The notes beneath the pieces are model-generated. The model ran no database searches and was not told the DNA's origin. It saw only the letters and a list, made by a program, of their open reading frames with translations. Made by a program: the position numbers and the translations under genes. 49,736 bases of DNA, from the NCBI RefSeq assembly GCF_024206495.1, contig NZ_JAMBPQ010000048.1, positions 1 through 49,736 of the forward strand, given 5' to 3'. Origin of the DNA: Paraburkholderia sp. CNPSo 3272 (GTDB taxonomy: Bacteria > Pseudomonadota > Gammaproteobacteria > Burkholderiales > Burkholderiaceae). This document shows positions 41,595 through 49,736 of this stretch, in pieces. Position 1 is the first letter of the stretch. Each line of letters opens with the position of its first letter.

Positions 41595-43456
41595 TGCTGC
41601 AAACCCTTTTGCGTGCACGCTTCCCACGCAGCCTGCATGCGCAGCTCATCCTCTCGCTGCTGGTGCTCTGTACGCTGGTGGCGGGCACGTCGGCTTTCTT
41701 CCTGCTGGAGCATGCGCGCGAACGCCGGATCGCGGAACTCGACGAGCGTGCGAACCGCATTGCCGACCTCCTCAGTCAGTCGCTTGCGCAGCCGCTCTGG
41801 AATGTCGACCGCGAGGCGATCGCGCGGCAGTTGAATGTGCTCAAACCGAATCCGGAGGTGGTGAGCTTCACCGTGACCGCGACCAATTATGGCGTGCTCG
41901 CCGACGCGAACAACGCGCCGATGCCTGCCCCGCAGGAGCGCGTGATTCGGGTGCGGCCGATAGAATACACGCCGCCCGGCGCCGCGCCGCCCGAAAAGAT
42001 CGGCGAGGTACGCGTGATATTGACGAGTGCCGCCGCCGATCGCGGTTTCGAGGCCGCGCGCGCGGCGGTGCTGGCAACAGTCGCGCTCGTGCTCGCCGTG
42101 GTGTACGTCACGACCTTTCTGCTCATCAAACACCTGGTGCGCGAGCCCATCCGGCGCCTGGAGGAAATGGTCGACCGCATCGCGTGCGGCGATCTTGATA
42201 GCCGCTGCGCCATCGAATCCAGTGTAGAACTGGGCCGGCTCGCCGCGCGCGTGAACGTGATGGCGGAGCGGCTGCGCGAGTCGACGGCATCGCTCAGGGA
42301 GAGCGAGCGCAAGTACCGCAGCATCATCGAGAACTCACTCGAAGGGTTTTTCGTCCTCGATCGCAACGGCAAGCTCTGCGACGCCAATCCCGCGATGGCG
42401 CAACTGCTCGGCTATCGCGACGTTCGGGGCATGATGACGGCGCGAGGCAACGACGCGAGCGTAGTTCATGCTCCGCTACAGCCGTTCACCAGCGGCAAAA
42501 CCGCCCAACTCTTTGCGATGCTGCAACTGACCGGCAAGATCGGGGGGCTGGAAATCGAGCTGACCCGCGCCGACGGCACCGCGGTGTGGTGTCAGCTCAA
42601 TGCCCGCGGCATACGTTACGACGTCGAGGGACCCCAATGCATCGAAGGACAGTTGACCGATATCTCCGGCCGCAAGCAGGCGATGGAAATCCTCACACGC
42701 CATCGCGATCAGCTCGAGGAGGAAGTGCGCGAACGCACGCGAACCGAGCAGCTGCTTCGGCACTCGCGCGAACAGTTGCGCCAGCTTTCGTCCCATCAGG
42801 AGTCGATCCGCGAAGAGGAGCGGCGGCAGATCGCCATGACGATCCACGACGAACTGGGCCAGTTGCTCACCGCGATCAAGATCAACGTGTCGCTGCTCAA
42901 GCTCGCGCTGAGCCAGGGCGCCGAGTGGCAACAAAAGGTGGGCGACATCGGCGGGCTGGCTGAACGCACCATCGACATCGTGCGCAACGTCGCGAGCCAC
43001 CTGCGGCCGGCCGCGCTGAACTTCGGCCTCCTTTCGGCGCTCGAATGGCTGGTTCAGGACTTCGCGCGCCACAGCGCAACCGTCTGCACGTTCCGGCTCG
43101 AAGGCCGCGAACCGTCATTGAGCGACGACCGCGCGACGGCGGTGTTCCGCATCGTCCAGGAGGCGCTCACCAACGTCAGCCGGCACGCGCAGGCCTCGCA
43201 TGCGGAGGTCGTCCTGCGCTGCATCCACAACCATTTCGAACTCGAGGTCCATGACGACGGCAAAGGATTCGACGTGGCGAAAGCAATCCGTGGCGATTCG
43301 TACGGACTGCAGGGCATGCAGGAGCGCGCACGGATGATCGGCGCACAGTTTCACATTGAAAGCCGCGACGGGCCGGGATCGACGGTACACATCGTCTTCA
43401 ACGAGACGACGGAAAACGTCAATCGGGCCCTGCCCGCCGCCAACGAACTCCGGTAG
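41594..43456 (+). CDS. Membrane HisKA_3 sensor kinase, intact paralogue
   Basis: 620 residues. Membrane helices at about 17-37 and 158-178 flank a periplasmic domain of about 120 residues; HAMP (about 180-232), PAS (about 240-360), a coiled coil and HisKA_3 with His418 (TIHDELGQ) and HATPase_c follow. The segment around RNVASHLRPAALNFGL is nearly the same as in the kinase at 38236-39750, so the two arose by duplication. No response regulator follows; the only one near is the NarL-type gene at 37629. The ATG at 41594 overlaps the stop of the binding protein. Confidence 0.9.
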   Translation: MLQTLLRARFPRSLHAQLILSLLVLCTLVAGTSAFFLLEHARERRIAELDERANRIADLLSQSLAQPLWNVDREAIARQLNVLKPNPEVVSFTVTATNYGVLADANNAPMPAPQERVIRVRPIEYTPPGAAPPEKIGEVRVILTSAAADRGFEAARAAVLATVALVLAVVYVTTFLLIKHLVREPIRRLEEMVDRIACGDLDSRCAIESSVELGRLAARVNVMAERLRESTASLRESERKYRSIIENSLEGFFVLDRNGKLCDANPAMAQLLGYRDVRGMMTARGNDASVVHAPLQPFTSGKTAQLFAMLQLTGKIGGLEIELTRADGTAVWCQLNARGIRYDVEGPQCIEGQLTDISGRKQAMEILTRHRDQLEEEVRERTRTEQLLRHSREQLRQLSSHQESIREEERRQIAMTIHDELGQLLTAIKINVSLLKLALSQGAEWQQKVGDIGGLAERTIDIVRNVASHLRPAALNFGLLSALEWLVQDFARHSATVCTFRLEGREPSLSDDRATAVFRIVQEALTNVSRHAQASHAEVVLRCIHNHFELEVHDDGKGFDVAKAIRGDSYGLQGMQERARMIGAQFHIESRDGPGSTVHIVFNETTENVNRALPAANELR

Positions 43457-43753
43457 TCATGCCTCATCCGCCTGGCGCTTTTCGAGCGCACGCAGCATCT
43501 CGTTGGTCTTGTCGAGAAACGCGGCGTGGTAGGCGGCAGGCAGCGTGACGTCGTCCATGACCGACATGACGTCTTTTAGCACCTGCCTGAGCGATCCATG
43601 CATTTCGCCGCATTGCGCCGGTGTCAGTTTCGGCAACGCCAGCTCGATGAACTTCTGCATGACGAGCGACCTCGCCGCGAGGTGCGAAATCTTGATGGTC
43701 GTTTCCGCCACCTGTGACTTGAGCACGCTGAGCAGGTCTTTGCTATCGGTCAT
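43457..43753 (-). CDS. Small helical hypothetical protein
   Basis: 98 residues, almost wholly helical, with LTPAQCGEMHGSL in the middle. ATG 43753 or GTG 43759 could start it; GGAG is five bases before the GTG. Its stop codon abuts the stop of the convergent kinase without a gap. The TCAGGA element lies 145 bases upstream. No family recognised; the size and helices resemble small modulators or phasin-like proteins, but this is only a resemblance. Confidence 0.6.
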   Translation of the reverse strand: MTDSKDLLSVLKSQVAETTIKISHLAARSLVMQKFIELALPKLTPAQCGEMHGSLRQVLKDVMSVMDDVTLPAAYHAAFLDKTNEMLRALEKRQADEA

Positions 43754-43882
43754 GATCACGCGTGCTCCAGATTCGTGGAATGGGTACGCATTCGCCTCTC
43801 CCGCTCGTCTGCGTCATGACCGGCATAACGGCATGGGTACGACACGGCTACATGCGATTAAGCCGCGAATTTGCGTGCGGGT

Positions 43883-43913
43883 TTGCTGAATCTATCGTCA
43901 GGAAATCCTCAAT
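43883..43913. promoter_or_regulatory. Second copy of the 31-base TCAGGA element
   Basis: The core TCAGGAAATCCTCA (43898-43911) has one change from the perfect palindrome at 40299. The flank TTGCTGAAT at 43883-43891 also matches the other copy except for one base. It lies upstream of the small gene at 43457-43753. Confidence 0.58.
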
Positions 43914-43926
43914 TGCCCGCCAGGTC

Positions 43927-44550
43927 TCATGTCCCGGCGCGCGGCGCCGGCTGCGCGAGCCGCCACGCGAGATTGGCGCGTGCCGCCGCCTCGCAATGCG
44001 AATGAAAGTAATCGGTCAGGTAGATGCGGGGCCGTGCGAGCAGGGCTTCCAGAATCCGCCGCTCGTGCATGGCGTAGGCGTGATCGTCGAGGTCCGGGCG
44101 TTCGGCTCTCAGGCGCAGGCCGTTGTCCTGAAACTGGCGGCGCGGTGCGCCGAGTGACGCGAGATCGATGTCACAAGTGAAGCGCGCAACCAGTTCATCC
44201 GGGGCGCGGGTGTGCCGGGTCGCGAGAATCGCTTCGCAAATGCGCTCGCAAGCCGCGATACGATCGTCTGCGCAGCGCCGCAACCACTGCGCGCTGCGCT
44301 CCTCATTGTCCTGGGCGCCCGGAACATAGATCACGTCGTGGCACCATAACGCAAGCTCCACGAGATCGCCGTGCGCAATGGTCTCGCGCGCCCGGTCGAA
44401 ATCGCGCAGGCAGCGGCGCACGTGGCGCAGCGTGTGGTAGTGCCGCCCCGCTTCGCCATAGCGGCGCTCGAGATCGGCATAGACGGTCTCTGCGCGCGCG
44501 CCCCCGCTGCGCGACCATAGCTCGACGAAGCGTCCCTGCGTGCGGTTCAC
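43927..44550 (-). CDS. HD-superfamily metal-dependent hydrolase-like protein
   Basis: 207 residues from a GTG at 44550, selected because AGGAG lies four to eight bases upstream; the frame is open to 44631 but that part is low-complexity. The metal ligands His39/His43 (HYHTLRHV) and His71-Asp72 (WCHDVIY) fit predicted phosphohydrolases of the HD superfamily. Substrate unknown. Divergent from frmR, so the gap between them may serve both. Confidence 0.75.
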   Translation of the reverse strand: MNRTQGRFVELWSRSGGARAETVYADLERRYGEAGRHYHTLRHVRRCLRDFDRARETIAHGDLVELALWCHDVIYVPGAQDNEERSAQWLRRCADDRIAACERICEAILATRHTRAPDELVARFTCDIDLASLGAPRRQFQDNGLRLRAERPDLDDHAYAMHERRILEALLARPRIYLTDYFHSHCEAAARANLAWRLAQPAPRAGT

Positions 44551-44743
44551 CCTGCTCCTTTGCGCACTGCGCGGTGCTCGAATGCCTGGATCGACTCGGT
44601 GACGAAACGCAATCGCGCGCATTTCGCGCATGAGCGACGAGTTGAAACTGATCCCGCTGACATCGGCTCATTATGCGCCGCATGCGCTGAGGGAACAGCC
44701 CGCTATTCAGCTGGCGTCACGCTGGCGACATCGATGCAAACGT

Positions 44744-44760
44744 ATACTCCCGTCTAGTAT
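44744..44760. promoter_or_regulatory. FrmR operator, distal copy
   Basis: ATACT-CCCGTCT-AGTAT is a TACT-N7-AGTA site with a C-rich centre, the form known for RcnR/FrmR-family repressors. It lies 41 bases before the frmR start. Confidence 0.65.
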
Positions 44761-44766
44761 TCGCCT

Positions 44767-44783
44767 ATACTGCCCCACAGTAT
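44767..44783. promoter_or_regulatory. FrmR operator, proximal copy
   Basis: ATACTG-CCCCA-CAGTAT is a perfect palindrome with the same TACT-N7-AGTA frame, centred 23 bases from the distal copy and 18 bases before the ATG. Two helical turns apart, both sites face the same side of the DNA. Confidence 0.7.
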
Positions 44784-44800
44784 CCTCCATCGATGCTGTC

Positions 44801-45073
44801 ATGCCTCATTCCCCCGAAGAAAAGAAGCGCGTGCTGACCCGCGTGCGCAAGGTTCGCGGCCAGCTGGACGCGCTCGAGCGCGCGCTGGAGGAAGGCGCGG
44901 ACTGCGCGCCGGTGCTCCAGCAACTGGCGGCGATTCGCGGCGCGATCAACGGCGTGATGGCCGGTGTACTCGAAAGCCACCTGCGCGAAGAATTTACCCA
45001 CCTTGCGGGATCAGCGGAGTCCCCGGGATCGATCGACGATGTCGTGACCCTCGTTCGCACCTATTTGCGCTAA
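44801..45073 (+). CDS. frmR: Formaldehyde-sensing repressor
   Basis: 90 residues of the CsoR/RcnR family. The residues that distinguish formaldehyde sensing, Pro2, Cys35, His60 and Glu64, are all at the expected positions. Formaldehyde links Pro2 and Cys35 and releases the DNA. Two operators lie directly upstream, so it represses itself and the two detoxification genes that follow. Ribosome site weak. Confidence 0.9.
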   Translation: MPHSPEEKKRVLTRVRKVRGQLDALERALEEGADCAPVLQQLAAIRGAINGVMAGVLESHLREEFTHLAGSAESPGSIDDVVTLVRTYLR

Positions 45074-45130
45074 GCGCACCTCGGGATTCCCGCGCCGATT
45101 TGGCCGACTCTATTTTTTTACAGGACAACT

Positions 45131-46240
45131 ATGAAATCGCGTGCTGCAGTTGCGTTTGCGCCGGGCAAGCCCCTCGAGATCGTCGAGATCGACGTCGAAC
45201 CGCCTCGCAAGGGCGAGGTGCTGGTCAAGATCACGCATACCGGCGTTTGTCACACCGATGCCTTCACGCTCTCCGGCGACGACCCCGAAGGCCTCTTCCC
45301 CGTCGTGCTCGGCCACGAGGGCGCCGGGATCGTCGTGGAAGTGGGTGAAGGCGTGACCAGCGTGAAGCCCGGCGATCACGTCATCCCGCTCTACACCGCC
45401 GAATGCGGCGAGTGTCTGTTCTGCAAGAGCGGGAAGACCAATCTGTGCGTGTCCGTGCGCGCGACCCAGGGCAAGGGCGTGATGCCCGACGGCACCTCCC
45501 GTTTCAGCTACAACGGCGAGCCCCTCTATCACTACATGGGCTGCTCCACGTTCAGCGAGTACACCGTGGTGGCCGAAGTCTCGCTCGCGAAGATCAATCC
45601 GCAAGCCAATCCCGAGCAGGTCTGCCTGCTGGGATGCGGCGTGACCACGGGTCTTGGCGCGGTGAAGAACACCGCCAAGGTGCAGGAAGGCGATAGCGTC
45701 GCCGTGTTCGGCCTGGGCGGCATCGGACTTGCTGTGATCCAGGGCGCGAAGCTTGCCAAGGCCGGCCGCATCATCGCCATCGACACCAATCCGGGCAAGT
45801 TCGATCTGGCGCGCGCCTTTGGCGCGACTGACTGCGTGAACCCCAAGGATCACGAAAAGCCCATTCAGCAGGTGATCGTCGACATGACGGGCTGGGGCGT
45901 GGATCACAGCTTCGAATGCATCGGCAACGTCAACGTGATGCGTGCGGCGCTCGAATGCGCGCACCGCGGCTGGGGCCAGTCGGTCGTTATCGGCGTGGCC
46001 GGCGCGGGTCAGGAGATCTCCACGCGCCCCTTCCAGCTCGTGACCGGCCGCCGCTGGCTCGGCACGGCCTTCGGCGGCGTGAAGGGCCGCTCGCAATTGC
46101 CGGGCATGGTCGAAGACGCGATGGAGGGCAAGATCCAGCTCGCGCCGTTCGTTACCCACACGAAGCCGCTCTCGGGCATCAACGAAGCGTTCGACTTGAT
46201 GCACGAGGGCAAATCGATCCGGACCGTCGTTCACTACTGA
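45131..46240 (+). CDS. frmA: S-(hydroxymethyl)glutathione dehydrogenase
   Basis: 369 residues of the class III zinc alcohol dehydrogenases. Catalytic zinc ligands begin at Cys40 (TGVCHTDAF) and GHEGAG, structural zinc uses the CGECLFCKSGKTNLC cluster, and the NAD site is GLGGIGLAV. It oxidises the glutathione adduct of formaldehyde to S-formylglutathione. It is 57 bases downstream of frmR and upstream of fghA. Confidence 0.95.
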   Translation: MKSRAAVAFAPGKPLEIVEIDVEPPRKGEVLVKITHTGVCHTDAFTLSGDDPEGLFPVVLGHEGAGIVVEVGEGVTSVKPGDHVIPLYTAECGECLFCKSGKTNLCVSVRATQGKGVMPDGTSRFSYNGEPLYHYMGCSTFSEYTVVAEVSLAKINPQANPEQVCLLGCGVTTGLGAVKNTAKVQEGDSVAVFGLGGIGLAVIQGAKLAKAGRIIAIDTNPGKFDLARAFGATDCVNPKDHEKPIQQVIVDMTGWGVDHSFECIGNVNVMRAALECAHRGWGQSVVIGVAGAGQEISTRPFQLVTGRRWLGTAFGGVKGRSQLPGMVEDAMEGKIQLAPFVTHTKPLSGINEAFDLMHEGKSIRTVVHY

Positions 46241-46416
46241 TACGCGGAAGGAGAGAGAGCATGGCCTCAGCCATTCATCCCAGCACGGCCGACGTGCACA
46301 GACGCAGCGCGACAAGCGCCTCGATCCGTACGACTGCCTGAGCCCCGCGCTCAATGGACATTCTCTCCACCCAGGCTGCGAAGCCAAAGGCACTTATAGG
46401 GAGGCCTGAAACGCTT

Positions 46417-47247
46417 ATGGAGCGCATCGAACGACACGTGAGCCACGGCGGAAGCCAGGAGGTCTGGAAGCACGCCTCTTCCACCGTTGGCGGCGACATG
46501 AAGTTTGGCATCTATCTGCCCGAGGCCGCGCTGCGCGGGCAGAAATGTCCCGTGCTGTACTGGCTTTCGGGCCTGACCTGCACCGAGCAGAATTTCATCA
46601 CCAAGGCGGGCGTGCAACGCTATGCGGCGGAGCACGGGATCATCGTCGTCGCGCCGGACACCAGTCCGCGTGGCAGCGATGTGCCCAATTCGCCCGACTA
46701 CGATCTCGGCCAGGGCGCGGGCTTCTACGTGAACGCCACGCGGGAACCGTGGGCGAAGCATTTCCGCATGTACGACTACGTGGTCTCCGAATTGCCCGCC
46801 CTCGTCGAGGCCGGGTTTGCCGCGAGCGAGGCGCGCTCGATCAGCGGACATTCGATGGGCGGGCACGGCGCGCTGGTCGTTGCACTGCGCAATCCGGGCC
46901 GGTATCGCAGCGTCTCCGCATTCTCGCCGATCGTCGCACCGAGCCAGGTGCCGTGGGGCGAGAAGGCGCTCACCGCCTACCTCGGCGACGACCGCGAGGC
47001 GTGGAAGCAGTATGACGCCGTGGAGCTGGTCGGCAACGCGAGCGAACGCTTGCCGCTACTCGTCGAACAAGGTGGCGGCGACGAATTCCTCGAGACGCAG
47101 CTACGGCCGGAATTGCTGCAGGCGGCCTGCGCAGAGGCGGGACAACCGCTGACGCTCAACGTTCGCGAAGGCTACGACCATAGCTATTACTTCATCGCCA
47201 GCTTTATCGGCGAGCACTTGGCCTTTCACGCCAAAGCGCTGGCTTGA
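46417..47247 (+). CDS. fghA: S-formylglutathione hydrolase
   Basis: 276 residues. The esterase triad is Ser146 (SGHSMGGHGAL), Asp222 (QGGGDEF) and His255 (GYDHSYYF); LSGLTCTEQNF is the family signature. It releases formate and glutathione. The ATG at 46417 gives the normal length and has GGGAGG about 12 bases upstream; ATG 46354 is in frame but would add an unusual extension. The 176 bases after frmA hold no convincing gene. Confidence 0.92.
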   Translation: MERIERHVSHGGSQEVWKHASSTVGGDMKFGIYLPEAALRGQKCPVLYWLSGLTCTEQNFITKAGVQRYAAEHGIIVVAPDTSPRGSDVPNSPDYDLGQGAGFYVNATREPWAKHFRMYDYVVSELPALVEAGFAASEARSISGHSMGGHGALVVALRNPGRYRSVSAFSPIVAPSQVPWGEKALTAYLGDDREAWKQYDAVELVGNASERLPLLVEQGGGDEFLETQLRPELLQAACAEAGQPLTLNVREGYDHSYYFIASFIGEHLAFHAKALA

Positions 47248-47257
47248 CACGCGCCCG

Positions 47258-47289
47258 GCGCCCGTCCGCTGGTTTCGGCGGACGGGCGC
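47258..47289 (+). terminator. Strong terminator hairpin after fghA
   Basis: GCGCCCGTCCGC (47258-47269) and GCGGACGGGCGC (47278-47289) form a perfect 12-base stem with an eight-base loop, 11 bases after the stop. Only a short GCTTTCC follows. Confidence 0.7.
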
Positions 47290-47431
47290 GCTTTCCTATG
47301 ACTTGCAACTCGGATTTTCGCTGCTCGCGATCCGCCCAACAGCATGCACGCCATACGCTCGGGCGCCATTCCGCTCCTCGCGCTGTGGTGTCTGCTGGCA
47401 TGAGCGCGCATATCGGCTGCCCGCCGGTCAT

Positions 47432-48895
47432 TCAAAGGCTCAGCAGCCCACGATACAAGCCGTAGCCCGCCACAATCGCGGCAACGAGTACGGCTGCGAA
47501 CACGAATTTCTCCAGATGCGTAAACACCTGCTGCCCGGCCTCGCGCCGCGCCTTGGCGAACAGGACGACGCCCGGCGCATAAAGCACAGACGAAAGAAGA
47601 AGGTATTTCACGCCGCCCGCGTAAAGCAGCCAGACCGCGTAGAGCACGGAAACCGCAGCAATCAGCAAATCCCTGCGGCGCTCCTTTTGCGACAGTTCGT
47701 AAGTCTCGCCGCGAATGGCAAGCAGTAACGCATAGGTCGCCGACCAGAAGTAAGGCACGAGAATCATCGAGGTGGCGAGATAGATGAGCGAGAGGTAGGT
47801 GCCTTTCGACACCAGCGTGATGAGCAGAAACAGCTGCACCATGCCGTTGGTCAGCCATAGCGCGTTGGCCGGCACCTGTCTCGCGTTTTCCTTGCGCAGG
47901 AACGCGGGCATCGTGCGGTCACGCGCCGCAGAGAACAGAATCTCTGCACATAGCATGACCCACGAAAGCAGTGCGCCAGCCAGCGAAATGGCGAGCCCCA
48001 CGCTCACCAGCACCACGCCCCAATGTCCGATAACGTGTTCGAGCACGCCTGCCATCGAGGGATTCTTCAGCCCGGCGAGTTGACGCTGCGTCATGATGCC
48101 GAGCGCCAGCACGTTGACGAGCACCAGCACGAGAAGCACGACGAAAAAACCGATCACCGTGGCCTTGCCGACGCTCTTGCGATCCGCTGCGCGTGCCGAG
48201 AAAACGGTCGCCCCTTCTATGCCGACAAACACCCAGACCGTGACGAGCATCATGTTCCGGACCTGATCGAGCACACCGCCGAGCGCCGGATTCGAGCGTG
48301 CCCAGATATCGACCGAGAAGACATCGAGCCGAAACGCGAGCATGCAGATAAGAATGAACAGGACGAGCGGAACGATCTTCGCAATCGTCGTGATCTGATT
48401 GATGAAGCTCGCTTCTTTTATGCCGCGCAGCACCAGAAAATGCACGCTCCACAGCAGCGCCGAGGAGCAGGCGATTGCGGGTAAGGTATTGCCTTCGCCG
48501 AAGATGGGAAAAAAATAACCGAGCGTACTGAATAGCAGCACGTAATATCCGACGTTGCCGAGCCACGCGCTGATCCAGTAACCCCAAGCCGAGGCGAAAC
48601 CCATGTAATTGCCGAAGCCGGCCTTGGCGTAAGCGTAGACGCCTCCATCGAGATTCGGCTTGCGATTCGCGAGTGCCTGAAATACCAGCGCGAGCGCGAG
48701 CATGCCGAAGGCCGTAATGACCCAGCCAATCAGCACGGCGCCCACACCCGCGGAAGCGGCCATATTCTGCGGCAACGAAAAGATGCCGCCGCCGATCATC
48801 GAGCCCACGACGAGGGCAACGAGCGCGCCCAGCCGCAGCCCGTTTGCCTCCCTGTGTTCCCCGGCTGCATCGAACCCGTGGGTGGCGTCGCTCAT
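47432..48895 (-). CDS. Basic amino acid antiporter (APC family, ArcD-like)
   Basis: 487 residues, twelve membrane helices. The first unwound helix reads VGSMIGGGIFSLPQN, typical of APC arginine/ornithine or polyamine antiporters. GGAG stands five bases before the ATG at 48895. No arginine deiminase or decarboxylase gene is adjacent, so the exact substrate is open. Confidence 0.85.
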   Translation of the reverse strand: MSDATHGFDAAGEHREANGLRLGALVALVVGSMIGGGIFSLPQNMAASAGVGAVLIGWVITAFGMLALALVFQALANRKPNLDGGVYAYAKAGFGNYMGFASAWGYWISAWLGNVGYYVLLFSTLGYFFPIFGEGNTLPAIACSSALLWSVHFLVLRGIKEASFINQITTIAKIVPLVLFILICMLAFRLDVFSVDIWARSNPALGGVLDQVRNMMLVTVWVFVGIEGATVFSARAADRKSVGKATVIGFFVVLLVLVLVNVLALGIMTQRQLAGLKNPSMAGVLEHVIGHWGVVLVSVGLAISLAGALLSWVMLCAEILFSAARDRTMPAFLRKENARQVPANALWLTNGMVQLFLLITLVSKGTYLSLIYLATSMILVPYFWSATYALLLAIRGETYELSQKERRRDLLIAAVSVLYAVWLLYAGGVKYLLLSSVLYAPGVVLFAKARREAGQQVFTHLEKFVFAAVLVAAIVAGYGLYRGLLSL

Positions 48896-49081
48896 ATCCG
48901 CTCCGTCTTCGCAGTGTCAGGTCGGGGTATCCGGCTCCGTTGCGAAATCAATGTTGGCAGGTATGCAGGCAAATGCAAGGAGAACGCAGTGCGACAGGAA
49001 ACGACAGGAAACGTCGGGCAATGCGCGGCGCATCGCCGGCATTGCGATATGATCGCGCTTTACTGTGCCGGAATTCCCTAC

Positions 49082-49549
49082 ATGCAAGTGCTGGTCGACG
49101 CTGACGCCTGCCCCGCCGTCATCAAGGACATGTTGTTTCGGGCCGCGCGGCGTGCCGAGGTCCAGGTGACGCTGGTGGCAAACCAATATCTGCGCACACC
49201 GCCGTCGCCCTTCATCAAGTCGATTCAGGTGCCGGCGGGATTCGACGCGGCTGACGCCCGCATCGTCGAACTGGTCGAGGCGGGCGACCTCGTGATTACC
49301 GCCGACATACCGCTTGCCGCCGCCGTGCTCGAAAAGAACGCGCAGGCGCTCGATCCGCGCGGCAACTGGTTCACGCGCGAAAATATTCAGGAACGGCTGA
49401 CGATGCGCGACGTGATGGATCAACTGCGCAATGCAGGCATCGAAACGGGCGGTCCGGCGCCATTCAGCGCGCGTGACAGCAAGACGTTCGCCGGTCAACT
49501 CGATCGATTTCTCGCGCGGCATAGCCCGCCGCCGCGCAAGACTGAGTGA
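49082..49549 (+). CDS. YaiI/YqxD family protein (DUF188)
   Basis: 155 residues. VDADACPAVIKD at the N-terminus, DLVITADIPLAAAVL and the RNWFT-like stretch around GNWFTRENI are the family pattern, related to PIN-like nucleases by fold. Role unknown. The ATG at 49082 begins directly with the conserved MQVLVDADACP. Divergent from the antiporter gene. Confidence 0.88.
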   Translation: MQVLVDADACPAVIKDMLFRAARRAEVQVTLVANQYLRTPPSPFIKSIQVPAGFDAADARIVELVEAGDLVITADIPLAAAVLEKNAQALDPRGNWFTRENIQERLTMRDVMDQLRNAGIETGGPAPFSARDSKTFAGQLDRFLARHSPPPRKTE

Positions 49550-49662
49550 TGATGGAAGGCGCGAGACGTTTGGGATCGTCCGTCCTGACTGCCCCAAGCC
49601 GTGGCCCCGCAGGCGCGAACCGCGCGCGATTAGAGCCGAAAAACTCCCAGCGCGCCGCTAAC

Positions 49663-49683
49663 CCCTGCACAGAGCAGGGTTTT
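49663..49683 (+). terminator. Rho-independent terminator
   Basis: CCCTGC (49663-49668) and GCAGGG (49674-49679) form a perfect stem around ACAGA, followed by four T. It lies 114 bases after the YaiI gene and is the only classic stem-plus-T terminator seen in the window. Bases 49550-49662 hold no gene I can support. Confidence 0.6.
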
Positions 49684-49736
49684 CGTCGGGTGATTTGAAG
49701 CCAAAAATGGGGCCGCGTGACCGCGCCCCCCGCCGC

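Noticed and set aside
44339..44352. TGGCAC followed by a C-G-C-rich stretch as a sigma-54 promoter
   Set aside because: It lies inside the HD gene and lacks TTGC at the correct distance.
46261..46341. 26-codon ORF between frmA and fghA
   Set aside because: It has a purine-rich upstream sequence but no recognisable product, and the gap also reads open in another frame, so no gene is claimed.

Overview
The window is high-GC proteobacterial DNA with dense, mostly operonic genes. Gene content (DUF4148 protein, YtcA/HlyD/FUSC/NodT efflux set, CioAB oxidase, D-erythronate/L-threonate catabolism, FrmR-FrmA-FghA, AtuA-like locus) points to a Burkholderiaceae chromosome, most like Paraburkholderia or Caballeronia. 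This is judged from protein resemblance only. No rRNA, tRNA or CRISPR array was seen.

Layout. 1-600: remnants of insertion sequences, including a decayed IS110-type transposase. 650-11.4 kb: an alpha/beta hydrolase, a DUF4148 protein, a four-gene efflux operon, a heavy-metal-type two-component system and a pyruvate-decarboxylase-like enzyme. 11.4-17.1 kb: GntR regulator plus a complete L-threonate/D-erythronate pathway. 17.1-19.8 kb: cyanide-insensitive bd-type oxidase cioABX. 20.1-24.1 kb: LysR regulator divergent from a CitMHS transporter and a split AtuA-like enzyme. 24.2-26.7 kb: small proteins and a cysteine-less carboxymuconolactone-decarboxylase homologue. 26.8-29.8 kb: sugar-type ABC importer with a coupled leader peptide. 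30-32.7 kb: GNAT acetyltransferase and a broken GH3 glycosidase. 32.8-37 kb: AraC regulator and a sigma-54 activator with a TPR-like tail, followed by a sigma-54-type promoter. 37-43.9 kb: a signalling island (NarL-type regulator, a histidine kinase lacking its histidine, a periplasmic binding protein, an intact paralogous kinase, small orphan proteins). 43.9-49.7 kb: HD protein, formaldehyde detoxification operon, amino-acid antiporter and a YaiI-family protein.

The strongest new signal is regulatory. Three sets of repeated intergenic boxes tie scattered genes into putative regulons. (1) Four promoters (1487-1637 and 9402-9534) share a GTAATG-N5-GTnAC box exactly 38 bp before a TAnACT -10 hexamer. 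They link the two-component system to itself, the decarboxylase, the hydrolase and DUF4148. (2) A TCAGGA-N2-TCCTGA palindrome lies upstream of three small genes and of the binding-protein/kinase pair of the signalling island, with geometry that suits its NarL-type regulator. (3) GATTACC-N6-GTAATTG boxes with identical spacing to a -10 precede two small genes at 25 kb. All are read by eye and need a genome-wide motif search and binding data.
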